DNA of 64,000 nucleotides from Craspedostauros australis (lineage: Eukaryota > Bacillariophyta > Bacillariophyceae > Mastogloiales > Achnanthaceae). The stretch is from positions 2,480,001 through 2,544,000 of the forward strand of contig JAMXDE010000005.1 of the NCBI GenBank assembly GCA_026770025.1, given 5' to 3'. The notes beneath the pieces are model-generated. The model was not told the origin of the DNA. It did not search any database and worked only from the letters and a program-made list of their open reading frames with translations. Of this stretch, positions 32,606 through 41,577 are shown in pieces. Numbering within the stretch: position 1 is the stretch's first letter; each line of letters begins with the position of its first letter. Position numbers and translations under genes: made by a program.

Positions 32606-34510
32606 ATGGCAGGAACATCGAAGGAGAAGATCGAAGAGCAGCATCAGGAGGCCGTGCGGATGGTCAAGGACGGAATGCCGTGCGCGCCGTTCCAGTATCA
32701 CGAGATATCAGCTTCTGACAAGCAACGTCCGACATTCGAGGTCTTCGACGCGACGATCCACGTCGTGCCGCCTGCAAGTCCCGGCCCCAACTCCGACCCC
32801 GGCGAGGCCAAGGTGAACGCGGAAATCGAGGTACAGCAGCTGGATTGCCCCACTTGCTTCAGCACCCTCGGCCATGCTGACGTGTCCGCGCTGCAGCAGA
32901 TGGTGATCGAAGGATACAACTACAAGTACCCGCTGCACATGACCAGATCCAAAAAGACGGAGGAGGACAAGAAGGACCCAACGCCGGTCCCGGAGCTTTC
33001 ATCGACCAACTACTGGGATCCGCGGAACGCTGCGAAGCACAATGTCAGGCTGACGAGGCCGGCCCATGATGCGTGGGGGATTGGGAAGATCGTGCTCCTC
33101 TTCTGCGACGACTTCTTGTCCAAGATATACGAATTCCCATGGTGGAAGGACTTCGAGGCCGCGCTGCAGCCCGTGCTGGATTTGCTGCCGAAGGGACACA
33201 CGCTCGTGCGAGTGCTGCTGGCGAGCCTGCCTCCGGGCGTGACCATCCCCGTCCATCACGACACAGGCGAATGGGTCAAGCACACGCATCGGGTTCACGT
33301 CCCGTTGGTCGTCGAGGATCCGTCCAAGGTCCTGTTCCGATGCGGACCGACGCCGGACATGATGCAGCGCATCGACTGCACTCCGGGCCACGTCTTCGAG
33401 ATCAACAACCAGGCCAAGCACGCTGTCAGCAATTGCGGCAGCGACTCGAGGGTCCATATCATCTTGGATTACACGATGCAACCGAAGGAGCGCATCCATT
33501 TGGACAAGGGGGAGACGTTGGTGCAAACGAGGAGATCGATTGACCGCCTGAAGGAAGCAAAGCAGAACCCACGCTCCACCCCGAGCTTCTTCATCTTGGG
33601 TGCTCAGAAATCGGGAACGACGTCGCTATACGAGTACATGATGCAGCATCCTCTCATCATCAAACCGCGCAATCGCGAGACGCACTGTCTGGACTGGAGG
33701 TGGAATGATGCGCTCAAGACCAAGAAGCAGCAGCTGGCGCATTGCCAGATGTTCTACCAGGCCGAGCATCTCAAGTTGGCACCATCCTGCATGACGGGCG
33801 ATTCCACGCCCAGCTATTTGATCGACACCCGCCGCGTTATCCCACGCATGAAGCTCCTCTTCGATTGGAAGCCCAAGTTCTTCGTCATGCTGCGGGATCC
33901 CGTCAAACGGGCGGAATCGCACTACGCAATGGTCACATCGCCCGTGGGGACCGCAGCCCAGCTCAAAACACGTGGCAGTGAGTGGCGTGAGAAGTCGCTG
34001 AAGCAAGTCATCGAAGATGAGTTGGAGAAGCTGGAGGATTGCGGGTTGATTCCGTACTGGGACAAGGACGAGGGCAGGGTTGACGAAGCAGTCTTCGATA
34101 GCTTCGCCGGCACGCCCAGGGAGGACGAAGCATGGGAACAATACTTGGAACTCCACGTTCCCTTGAAGACGGGTTCGTACGGTTTGCTCACGCGTGGCAT
34201 GTACGCGTTGCAACTGCGCACCTGGTTCCGCGAATTCGATCGAGATCAGTTCCTGGTGCTTTCCTTGGAAAAGTTGAAAGAGGATGGCGTTGGCGCAACC
34301 ATGGAAAAGGTGTGGGAACATTTGGGTCTGCCGAACTATTCCATCGAAGATGACTCGCCGCGCAACACGAGGGAGTATACGGAGAATGAGAACGAAATCG
34401 TCAGCTACATGCGGAGGTTCTTTGAACCGCACAACCGCAAGCTTGCAGAATTGCTGGGTGATGATTGGGACGGCCTCTGGCAACGTACAAATAGTGTGGA
34501 AGTACTGTGA
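32606..34510 (+). CDS. Fused aspartyl/asparaginyl-hydroxylase-type domain and sulfotransferase
   Basis: 634 residues from the ATG at 32606, one exon. The N-terminal half (about 130-290) is an Asp/Asn beta-hydroxylase-like Fe(II)/2-oxoglutarate oxygenase: LLASLPPGVTIPVHHDTGEW holds the metal ligands His-x-Asp (about 217-219), and the distal His is in NQAKHAVSN (about 272), followed by an Arg for 2-oxoglutarate (DSRVHIILDY). The C-terminal half (about 325-630) is a PAPS-dependent sulfotransferase: the 5'-phosphosulfate loop GAQKSGTTSLYEY (about 332-344) and the 3'-phosphate motif LRDPVKRAESHY (about 429-440). No signal peptide or membrane helix is seen, so it is probably cytosolic. A protein that hydroxylates and then sulfates the same substrate is the simplest reading. 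The substrate could be a lipid, small molecule or peptide, as relatives of the first domain hydroxylate both acyl chains (LpxO) and Asp/Asn. Confidence 0.88.
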   Translation: MAGTSKEKIEEQHQEAVRMVKDGMPCAPFQYHEISASDKQRPTFEVFDATIHVVPPASPGPNSDPGEAKVNAEIEVQQLDCPTCFSTLGHADVSALQQMVIEGYNYKYPLHMTRSKKTEEDKKDPTPVPELSSTNYWDPRNAAKHNVRLTRPAHDAWGIGKIVLLFCDDFLSKIYEFPWWKDFEAALQPVLDLLPKGHTLVRVLLASLPPGVTIPVHHDTGEWVKHTHRVHVPLVVEDPSKVLFRCGPTPDMMQRIDCTPGHVFEINNQAKHAVSNCGSDSRVHIILDYTMQPKERIHLDKGETLVQTRRSIDRLKEAKQNPRSTPSFFILGAQKSGTTSLYEYMMQHPLIIKPRNRETHCLDWRWNDALKTKKQQLAHCQMFYQAEHLKLAPSCMTGDSTPSYLIDTRRVIPRMKLLFDWKPKFFVMLRDPVKRAESHYAMVTSPVGTAAQLKTRGSEWREKSLKQVIEDELEKLEDCGLIPYWDKDEGRVDEAVFDSFAGTPREDEAWEQYLELHVPLKTGSYGLLTRGMYALQLRTWFREFDRDQFLVLSLEKLKEDGVGATMEKVWEHLGLPNYSIEDDSPRNTREYTENENEIVSYMRRFFEPHNRKLAELLGDDWDGLWQRTNSVEVL

Positions 34511-34723
34511 GCTCGCTCCGAGTTTGTTCCAGCAGGAATTCCAAGGAATTCTCATCCCTTGTTGTGGGAGGGTGCACACTCGGTAAAGTACAACGTATGG
34601 TGCACACTCGTACTGTAAAATCAATAAACCCATCGTGGGTCGTAAACAGTAGAGCAGATTACACTGCCGTGTCGAAGCACGAATACATTCACCGTGTACT
34701 ATACTACTCTATCCGTCTCCAAC
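34511..34723. terminator. Shared 3' flank of converging genes
   Basis: 213 bp. AATAAA lies on the plus strand at about 34621-34626, a likely polyadenylation signal for the sulfotransferase gene, and an AT-rich TACTATACTACTCT stretch at about 34697-34712 is near the stop of the converging gene. Inference from position. Confidence 0.4.
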
Positions 34724-37700
34724 TTACAAGTACGTATCTGTTGATATCAAACCACTGTGGTCCCTGGCACTTTCCATGTCGCCTCTGCTGCCCATTTTGC
34801 CGTCCTTCGATGATGTAACTGTTCGAGAGTCGCCCGCTTTCCCCATCGAAGCTACATCTGAAACATAATGGACTGGCGCATTGCTTGGTGTTCGCTCCGA
34901 CGTCAGATCTTGGTTGACGCTCGACTGGCCATGATGTTCTTGCGAAAAGGTGAGAGATTTGACTTGATCTGCGAGGCTCCCTTGCATCTTCATCTCGCGC
35001 ACGCGATCTTCATCAATGTAATCGCCGTAGGCTTCACGAAAGATCTTGCACTTGGGAATAGCGCCCCACCTTTCGTAGAATCTCAATGCCTGAGTGAAAT
35101 AGTTGCTTATGCGAGGATCGTCTTGGTTGCAGCTCCTCAGCATGTGTTTGCCTGCCAGCTCACACGCGAGTCCTGCTTCATGGAGGTGGTCCCCTTCTCG
35201 TGCTTGCTTGATGGCATCATTGTAGCAGGATTCCACGAGGGCGGGCTTCGCGTTTCCTGCCTTGATTGCTTTCCACTCAGCACGTAGAATCAAGTACCGA
35301 TGGAGTGCGCAAGTTCCTTGGATATCACAGATGTATTTCAGCTGCCGCTTTTGCTGTCGCAGCATCTTGAGGTACTTGCTCTTCTTCGTTTGTCGGTATC
35401 GGTGAGAGGCCATGACGCCGCTGAGAATGGCAACGGATGTGACCAAGGCAAAGTTGCCGTCACCGGTGTCATGCGTCATGAGCATATGGTCCATCTTCTC
35501 TGCGTGTTTGAACTTTCCGAAATACACCGCAAGGTGGAGCCGTCCCCAATAAGCATTTTCCCGCTCAAATGGACCAGCATGCTCATACTTGCCAACATCC
35601 ATGAGTGCCTTCCAATCCAACTCCATCGTGCCTTGCATGTTTTGGTACAGAGTCAACATTTCAGTCACCACACCCTTGAATGTATCAATCTTGTACATCC
35701 TCATCTGCTCGAGGAGAGAGAGAGCGTTTGGCACCACTTCGGTCAGAGGACGTCCGTGGAAGAATGCAAAGACGAGGCCGGTATTTTGTGCCATCACACT
35801 GAGCTCAACGTCACCAACTGCCATGGCTGACTTGTAAGCATGCTGGAAGTCGCCTGTTATTTCATGCCATGGTTTGTAGAATGAATCGACGTAGAGTGCC
35901 ACAATGTAATAGATCCACCCCTCCGTCTTCGTACCACTGCCCACCCTACGAATGATCTCCTTCGCAAGCTTGGCAGATTTACAAGCGTCCGCAAACTCGC
36001 CCCATCTTGTCTGGGCGATAGAAAAACTAATAATCGCACCAGCAGAGTACTCGCAGATGCCATCCCTCCTCGTGATTTGGATCAGTCTCACGGTCGTCAG
36101 CATCCATGATAGCATGTCTTGGCATGAGTACGCTCTGACGGTGATCTCTTGCATTAAATCCATCGAGAGCAACGTCTGCGGATTGGTTGTGATGGGATTC
36201 TGGTCAAAGAACTGTTGCGTGGTTGTTCTCTTCAAGTACGCTCTGGCAGAAAGAAGCTGTGGCACAGCATGCAACAGGAACCATCGCTTGGGGTACTTGC
36301 CACACAATTGGGCACCTTGTTGAGCCAACTGCAAGCCCCTTGTGTGCTCATTTTGTTTGCCAAGGGCATTGGCCATCGCAATATACGTAAGTACCTTGTC
36401 GTGGATGGATCGAGCATGATCCAGCAGCTCGTATCCCAGCGAATACCCCAAGTCGAATCGATTTAGCGCGAGCTCGACACCGCACCGTGCGCGCACCAAC
36501 CGAATCATCAAGTCGTAGTGTTCCTGCCATGGGTCACCTCTCACCTTGCGCAATGCAGTGCTTGCAAGTTGGAGATACGTTGCAGCAGGCACCAATGCGG
36601 CGATTTGGAGTGCGTGCTCGCCAACCCGAAGGTTTCGTCGAGCCGCTGCGAGGTGGTCCTTGGTTGGGGCGCAGTTGAGGTGATCGGCTGCGATGAAGAA
36701 AATGCTGCCGTCATTTCCCTGATCTCTAGCTTTGTTTGCTTCATCACTCCTTGTGCAGAACTCCCACAAGCACTGGCCAATTCGCAGACGGAGCTTGGTT
36801 CGAACCTCTCCGAACGGCACGAGATTGCGTGCTGTCTGCTGGATGCGGTCGTGTGCGAATCGGTAGCTTGCACCGCCGATGGAGTTTGCAAGAAGGCCCT
36901 CCAGAACAGCCTGTTCCAGCCACTCCGCAAGTGGCGTACATACTTTTAATTCAGAGCTATGAGCTGGAGCGGGAAGAATGTCACCTCCTGTGGGATTGTT
37001 TTGCTCTTCGTAGTCCCAGACCGCCTGCAGAGGGTCTAGCTCAAACGAGGATCGAATGTACGATGCCAGTATGAGGGCCTTCTGCAAAGGAACAGGCAGA
37101 GATCGCAGCTTGGATGAAATGAGTTGGATCACGTTGTTTGTTGCCACATGGCCGCTACCACTCATAGCATCGTTGCAACTGCGATTGCCACTGTTGTTGT
37201 GGCTGGGCTGATTGAAACTGATCAAGGAGGAATCAAGCTCCCACTGGAACGTGATGCGGCTGTACGTCAAGGCCTTCGTGCGTTCCATGTCTTGCAGAAG
37301 CTGACGTGTGTGGAAGATGTTGCCGTCGGTCTGGTCATATAGGAGCTCGGCCACCTCATCTACAACGGTATCCTCCTGGTCGAACAATTGCGACGCCCAC
37401 TCGTGTAGCTCTTGTTTGCTGAAGTTTTGCAGATGGATGTCGATGTAGGGTGTCTTCGTCGGATTGGAGGGTGATTCCGCGCATTGCTGTTGCAACTCGT
37501 TCAGGACCTGCATGAGGGGGAGATCTCCATTGAATTCCATGAGCTCGTTGGGAGAATGCGGATTGATCTCTTGCCGGATCGTGCCAATCCACAGGAAGTG
37601 AGGCTGATACATGGCAGTGGAGATGATGTCCATGCACTCTTGCGACGCCCATTGCAGATCATCTAGTACCATCACCACGGGATGGTGCCTTGATGAAATA

Positions 37701-38653
37701 AGGGACAAGAATTGAGTGAAAGCGTATTGGAACCGGTTCCACGATGTCTCGGTCGATGAGATTTGTGGAGCCTGAACCTGTTGCACAATTGAGGAAGTGA
37801 TGGATGCGTTGCAACTCCCGTCTTCGCTGAAGAGAATGGATAGTGCTGGCACGAGCGCGACAAGGACGTCCTTCTGCTGCATTGTGAGATTGCTTGACGC
37901 GACAATGGATCGAAGCTGTTGCAGCTCTGATGGTTGACTCGTGACATGCCGGCAGCGATGCTTGTCCGCGCTTGCACCTGCATCTACGTCTGTGGTTACA
38001 TTGCCGTCAGTCGTCGCTTCAGTCCTTGCGTTGGTGCTGGCCTCCTTGAGTGGAGCCAGTTGCACATGCGAGCGAGTCAGCTGCTTGCACCAATCGGACA
38101 ACGCCTGGGTGATGGCGGAGAACGGGTTGCCTTTCTGGTGCTCCTGGAACTTCCCCTTGAGCACACGGATGCCTTTTGTCTTGCTCGTGTTGCGACCAGG
38201 ATCGAGCAACTGGTTGCAGAAGATATCCACGAGCTTCGACTTGCCTGTGCCGCTGGTACCCCAAACGAACGCAGCTGGGACGAAGGGTCGACTGGAGGAC
38301 GCATCCGCAGATGATCCAGACGCAGGGATGGAATCCGATGAAGGGTTCTGGGCAGTTCCCTTCGTCTTTCTGGTTGGCTTGTTGGATTTGGAATGATTCA
38401 TCATCCGATCGAATGCACGATGCAATTGTTGCAACTCATTCTCGCGTCCAAAGAATTGGTGGATGCCATCACTGTCCGCTTCGCCATTGCTGCCGCCGCG
38501 ATTGGAGAAGAGTGTGTTTGGCACTTCTGTCTCAAGCTCGGTCTCGTTGTATCCATCATCGTAGAACTCATTGCCTGACGTCAAGACACTGTCGTGCAGG
38601 CGAAGTGATGTCTTGCTGAGCCGTGACTCGAGCGGTGGCTGAGTATGTTGCAT
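34724..38653 (-). CDS. Large STAND-type/AAA_16 ATPase with helical repeats
   Basis: 1309 residues, ATG at 38653, one exon. After 60 disordered residues comes FFGRENELQQLHRAF, the usual entry to predicted ATPases of the STAND/AAA_16 group. Walker A is GTSGTGKS (about 132-139) and Walker B is VVMVLDDLQWAS (about 330-342), the DDLQW form typical of this group. A winged-helix-like segment is followed by RFAHDRIQQTA (about 620), which marks the end of the NTPase module in these proteins. The remaining 650 residues are helical and TPR-like (LQIAALVPAATYLQLASTAL; AEWKAIKAGNAKPALVESCY), ending in a Ser-rich tail. Relatives are signal-transduction switches, often fused to kinase or cyclase domains; no such output domain is present here. 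Ligand and partner are unknown. Confidence 0.82.
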   Translation of the reverse strand: MQHTQPPLESRLSKTSLRLHDSVLTSGNEFYDDGYNETELETEVPNTLFSNRGGSNGEADSDGIHQFFGRENELQQLHRAFDRMMNHSKSNKPTRKTKGTAQNPSSDSIPASGSSADASSSRPFVPAAFVWGTSGTGKSKLVDIFCNQLLDPGRNTSKTKGIRVLKGKFQEHQKGNPFSAITQALSDWCKQLTRSHVQLAPLKEASTNARTEATTDGNVTTDVDAGASADKHRCRHVTSQPSELQQLRSIVASSNLTMQQKDVLVALVPALSILFSEDGSCNASITSSIVQQVQAPQISSTETSWNRFQYAFTQFLSLISSRHHPVVMVLDDLQWASQECMDIISTAMYQPHFLWIGTIRQEINPHSPNELMEFNGDLPLMQVLNELQQQCAESPSNPTKTPYIDIHLQNFSKQELHEWASQLFDQEDTVVDEVAELLYDQTDGNIFHTRQLLQDMERTKALTYSRITFQWELDSSLISFNQPSHNNSGNRSCNDAMSGSGHVATNNVIQLISSKLRSLPVPLQKALILASYIRSSFELDPLQAVWDYEEQNNPTGGDILPAPAHSSELKVCTPLAEWLEQAVLEGLLANSIGGASYRFAHDRIQQTARNLVPFGEVRTKLRLRIGQCLWEFCTRSDEANKARDQGNDGSIFFIAADHLNCAPTKDHLAAARRNLRVGEHALQIAALVPAATYLQLASTALRKVRGDPWQEHYDLMIRLVRARCGVELALNRFDLGYSLGYELLDHARSIHDKVLTYIAMANALGKQNEHTRGLQLAQQGAQLCGKYPKRWFLLHAVPQLLSARAYLKRTTTQQFFDQNPITTNPQTLLSMDLMQEITVRAYSCQDMLSWMLTTVRLIQITRRDGICEYSAGAIISFSIAQTRWGEFADACKSAKLAKEIIRRVGSGTKTEGWIYYIVALYVDSFYKPWHEITGDFQHAYKSAMAVGDVELSVMAQNTGLVFAFFHGRPLTEVVPNALSLLEQMRMYKIDTFKGVVTEMLTLYQNMQGTMELDWKALMDVGKYEHAGPFERENAYWGRLHLAVYFGKFKHAEKMDHMLMTHDTGDGNFALVTSVAILSGVMASHRYRQTKKSKYLKMLRQQKRQLKYICDIQGTCALHRYLILRAEWKAIKAGNAKPALVESCYNDAIKQAREGDHLHEAGLACELAGKHMLRSCNQDDPRISNYFTQALRFYERWGAIPKCKIFREAYGDYIDEDRVREMKMQGSLADQVKSLTFSQEHHGQSSVNQDLTSERTPSNAPVHYVSDVASMGKAGDSRTVTSSKDGKMGSRGDMESARDHSGLISTDTYL

Positions 38654-39547
38654 CGTGCCTGAAGCGGAAGTGGAAATGGATTGCGTACTGTTTGCGGAGT
38701 CCAGCGCAGCGACGGATGCTGGGGAACGGATGGATTGTAGCTGCGGCTCGTATTATGTCTTGGGGGTTGTCGTCTTTGTGGGGGATCTCGGAGATCGACG
38801 AGACACGGCAGGTTACGGCTGCTGGATGCCATTGGCTGGCAGTGTGATTTGTCTTCGCTTTTGTCAACATAGTCGCGGATGTCACTCTCTGTGTTGCTGT
38901 TGCTGTGCGGCTGACTCTATTCTGGTCAAAGCTGATGGCGATGGGAGGATCGATGACACGAGCCTCCTTTCGATCTCAAGCGCTGTCATGGGAACATGTT
39001 GCACATCGTGAGAGCATCAGCCTGGCTATCCCATCACACCAGAGGGGAGAAAAACTCCGACGCCTCACTTGTTCGCTTGTGTTGTCTCGCTCTCTTCTCT
39101 GTGGTTGCATCCACTCATGTGAAGGTCGAGAAATATGATCGGCGATGACCGGCAGCTCACTTGCTCCACGAGCCGGGCATGTGTGCAGTATGTCTATGGT
39201 CGTGAATGACAAGAAAGGCTGTTGTTAGCCTTCACATGAGTTAATCATGGATTGCAGGCTTAAACAACACAAAGACGCAAGAAAAGGGAGTATTCGAATG
39301 ACCCAACATGAATTTAGGACACTCTTATGAATCGCATTCCAAGATGATCGTTTCACAGTAGTTTTTTCGAAACCAATGCGTTATGTGCAACTGCGTACGA
39401 TCACGCACAACCACAAATGCCTCCGCGGCATTCATCGAACCTGACATTGCATCACTCACAATTTCAACCATTGCAAGTTCTGTAACGCATCACAACAACA
39501 AGAAGCGACAACCAGAGCAAAAGCAACGAACAACAACAACAAACAAG
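38654..39547. promoter_or_regulatory. Divergent region upstream of the ATPase and the silicon-transporter remnant
   Basis: 894 bp. The last 170 bp before the transporter start are rich in CAACAAC/ACAACAA and look like a 5' leader. No gene seen. Confidence 0.4.
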
Positions 39548-41132
39548 ATGGATCCCATTCAGCTCGTCAAGTCGGTGTACTCCACCGGACTCCTCATCTT
39601 CTCGATCACCATCGTCTGCGGACTCATCTTCAATGAGCAGACCAAGGTCTCATCCGAGGTCCACCCAGCCGTCGCCCTGATCATCATGATCGCCGCCCTC
39701 ATCTGGCTCAACATGGTGGAGGGAGGACAGGGGTCCCTCGTCGGTCTCCCACCAGTCGACCGCGATCTCTACGTCGAATCCCACCCAACCAGCCACACGT
39801 GCATCTCCCTCACCCACAAGGATGGCAACCTCGACCGCTACCTCATGGGACGTCAGTTCATTGTCCTCCTCATGGTCTTCACCATCAATCAGTGCGGTGC
39901 CCCGCTAGCCGATGCCGAGGTCTTCGGACTCCCAGACATCATCATCCAGATCTTCCTCGGATCCGGAGCCGCTATGATCCTCATGACCGCCATGGCTGGA
40001 CAGCTCAACCCCCAAGTCAATGCCTCCCTCTGCATGCTTGATTACACCAACAACTTCTTCGCCGTCTTCACTCTCTACGTCGCCCTCGCCATCGAGTTCT
40101 CCGGACTCCTGCATTCGTTCTACCTCGTCCAGATGTTCTTCGTCTGGGCATCCGGCAAGGAAATCGAGTCCAAGGAACCACCACGCGACGGTGCCCAGAA
40201 CCTCTTCTACTGGGGCCGCATCCTCGTCTCCCTCGCCATCCTGTGCTACGCCATGGCCGTCACTCTCGTCGCCCTCTTCGATGGAAAGACCACCATGTGG
40301 GCCAGAGTGCCAAACGGAGTCGCACTCATCCTCTTCGCCATTGCCAAGCTTCCAAGGGAGGAGCGTGGAGATCACCCAATGGCCCGCAAGACCTGCGAGC
40401 TCCTCTTCCGCGGTGACGGGCGCAACCTTCCAGGATTCATGATCGGACGTCAGATCTGCGTCACCATGTGCTTCTTCATCGTCGCCCGTGTCACCACTCT
40501 CGATGTCGAGGTCGAAACTGGCGAGAACATCTTCGGAGTCTGACAGCACCCAGGAATTCTTCAACACCGGACTTCTCGGAGCCCTCGTCACCACCATCAT
40601 CGCGTCCATCACATAGCAGCTGGTCGCATCCGTCTTCCCCATCGCCTTCCTTTCCAACCCAATTGTCTACATCTTCCTCCAGTTCTGTCTGTTGTTGGAA
40701 GCCACTGGTATCTGCTCCGGAGCCTGGGTCCTTGCCTCTGTCCACAAGGCCGTCTCTGGCTTCCAGCTCGACGAGGTGTACATTGGCACCCCAGAGGAGC
40801 GCGCTGCCGGCATGAAGCCAGACCACAAGAGCAACCGCAACCTGCATTTAGGAACCAACGTCCTTGTCAACGAGGCCGGTTCCACTGCCGTCTCACACGA
40901 GTACCTCGAGCTCCAGAAGGCTCTCGCCACACAGAACAAGTCTTACTCCGTCCGCCGTGAGTGCACCCTGTCGAACATCAAGAGTTTGCGTGGAGAGATC
41001 AACGCCTGCAGCAACGACGACGACGCCGCCGTCTTCGAGTCTGCCCTTCGCATGGAGACTGCTGCCATGAACAAGCTGAACCAGGAGGAGAACGACAGTG
41101 CTGCCGAGAGTGACGAGGAGATGGGTGTGTAG
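39548..41132 (+). pseudogene. SIT: Silicon (silicic acid) transporter of the SIT family, broken
   Basis: The frame from the ATG at 39548 to 40543 encodes a SIT, the plasma-membrane carrier that brings silicic acid into diatoms: membrane helices, the first EGxQ motif (MVEGGQGSLVGLPPVD), NLDRYLMGRQF, QLNPQVNASLCMLDY, EFSGLLHS, RNLPGFMIGRQ and ARVTTLDVEVETGENIFGV. The family continues here with a Ser-Asp-x-x-Q-E-F-F-N-T stretch, and that sequence is present two bases out of frame (about 40539 on), running to 41132 with LVASVFPIAFLSNP, SGAWVLA, EVYIGTPEERAAG and a coiled acidic tail. Three lesions are seen: a 2-bp loss at the CT dinucleotide near 40539, a TAG at 40614 where the family has Trp, and a missing piece of roughly 18 residues between ALILF and AIAKL (near 40335) where the second EGxQ helix belongs. 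Codon use is strongly C-ending, unlike the neighbours. Probable pseudogene. Confidence 0.88.
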
Positions 41133-41577
41133 AAGTAAACACGTTGACACTTGGAGCATCGATGCGCAACCACAGTGCGCCACAAGAACACACCAACACA
41201 CATCAACACGCAGATGAACACATGCATCACGCCGCCAAAGGTAGCTTTGAGATGCATCGTGAATCTCAGACCATGGCGCCGCTTGCTTCCAAGAGAGGAA
41301 AAGCGCAATCGCATGCCATACACAGTATCCGCCACAACACATCGCAACATATAACAACGCATGGGCTGGACAGTGGTACCATGACCTTGCAACACGAAGC
41401 GACGATAAGCAGATTGCAGCAAACCATGATCTCGTAGTGCAATAAGCGTAGTCCACTGAACAATAGAACCCAACGACTGATTTACGTCAACGATGGATGT
41501 TAAGCACTTGACAGCTGCTAAGGGAGACTACTATGACAGGTGGTTGGCTTATTCTTGTCCAAGTCACAGCGATGCTC
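41133..41577. other. Convergent 3' flanks
   Basis: 445 bp between the SIT remnant and the stop of the ankyrin gene. It contains ACACACCAACACACATC-like sequence at about 41188-41205. No gene seen. Confidence 0.4.

Noticed and set aside
33626-34633. 335-codon minus-strand frame
   Set aside because: Antisense to the sulfotransferase domain.
39905-40657. 250-codon acidic minus-strand frame
   Set aside because: Antisense to the SIT; its Glu/Asp richness mirrors the C-ending codons of the SIT.
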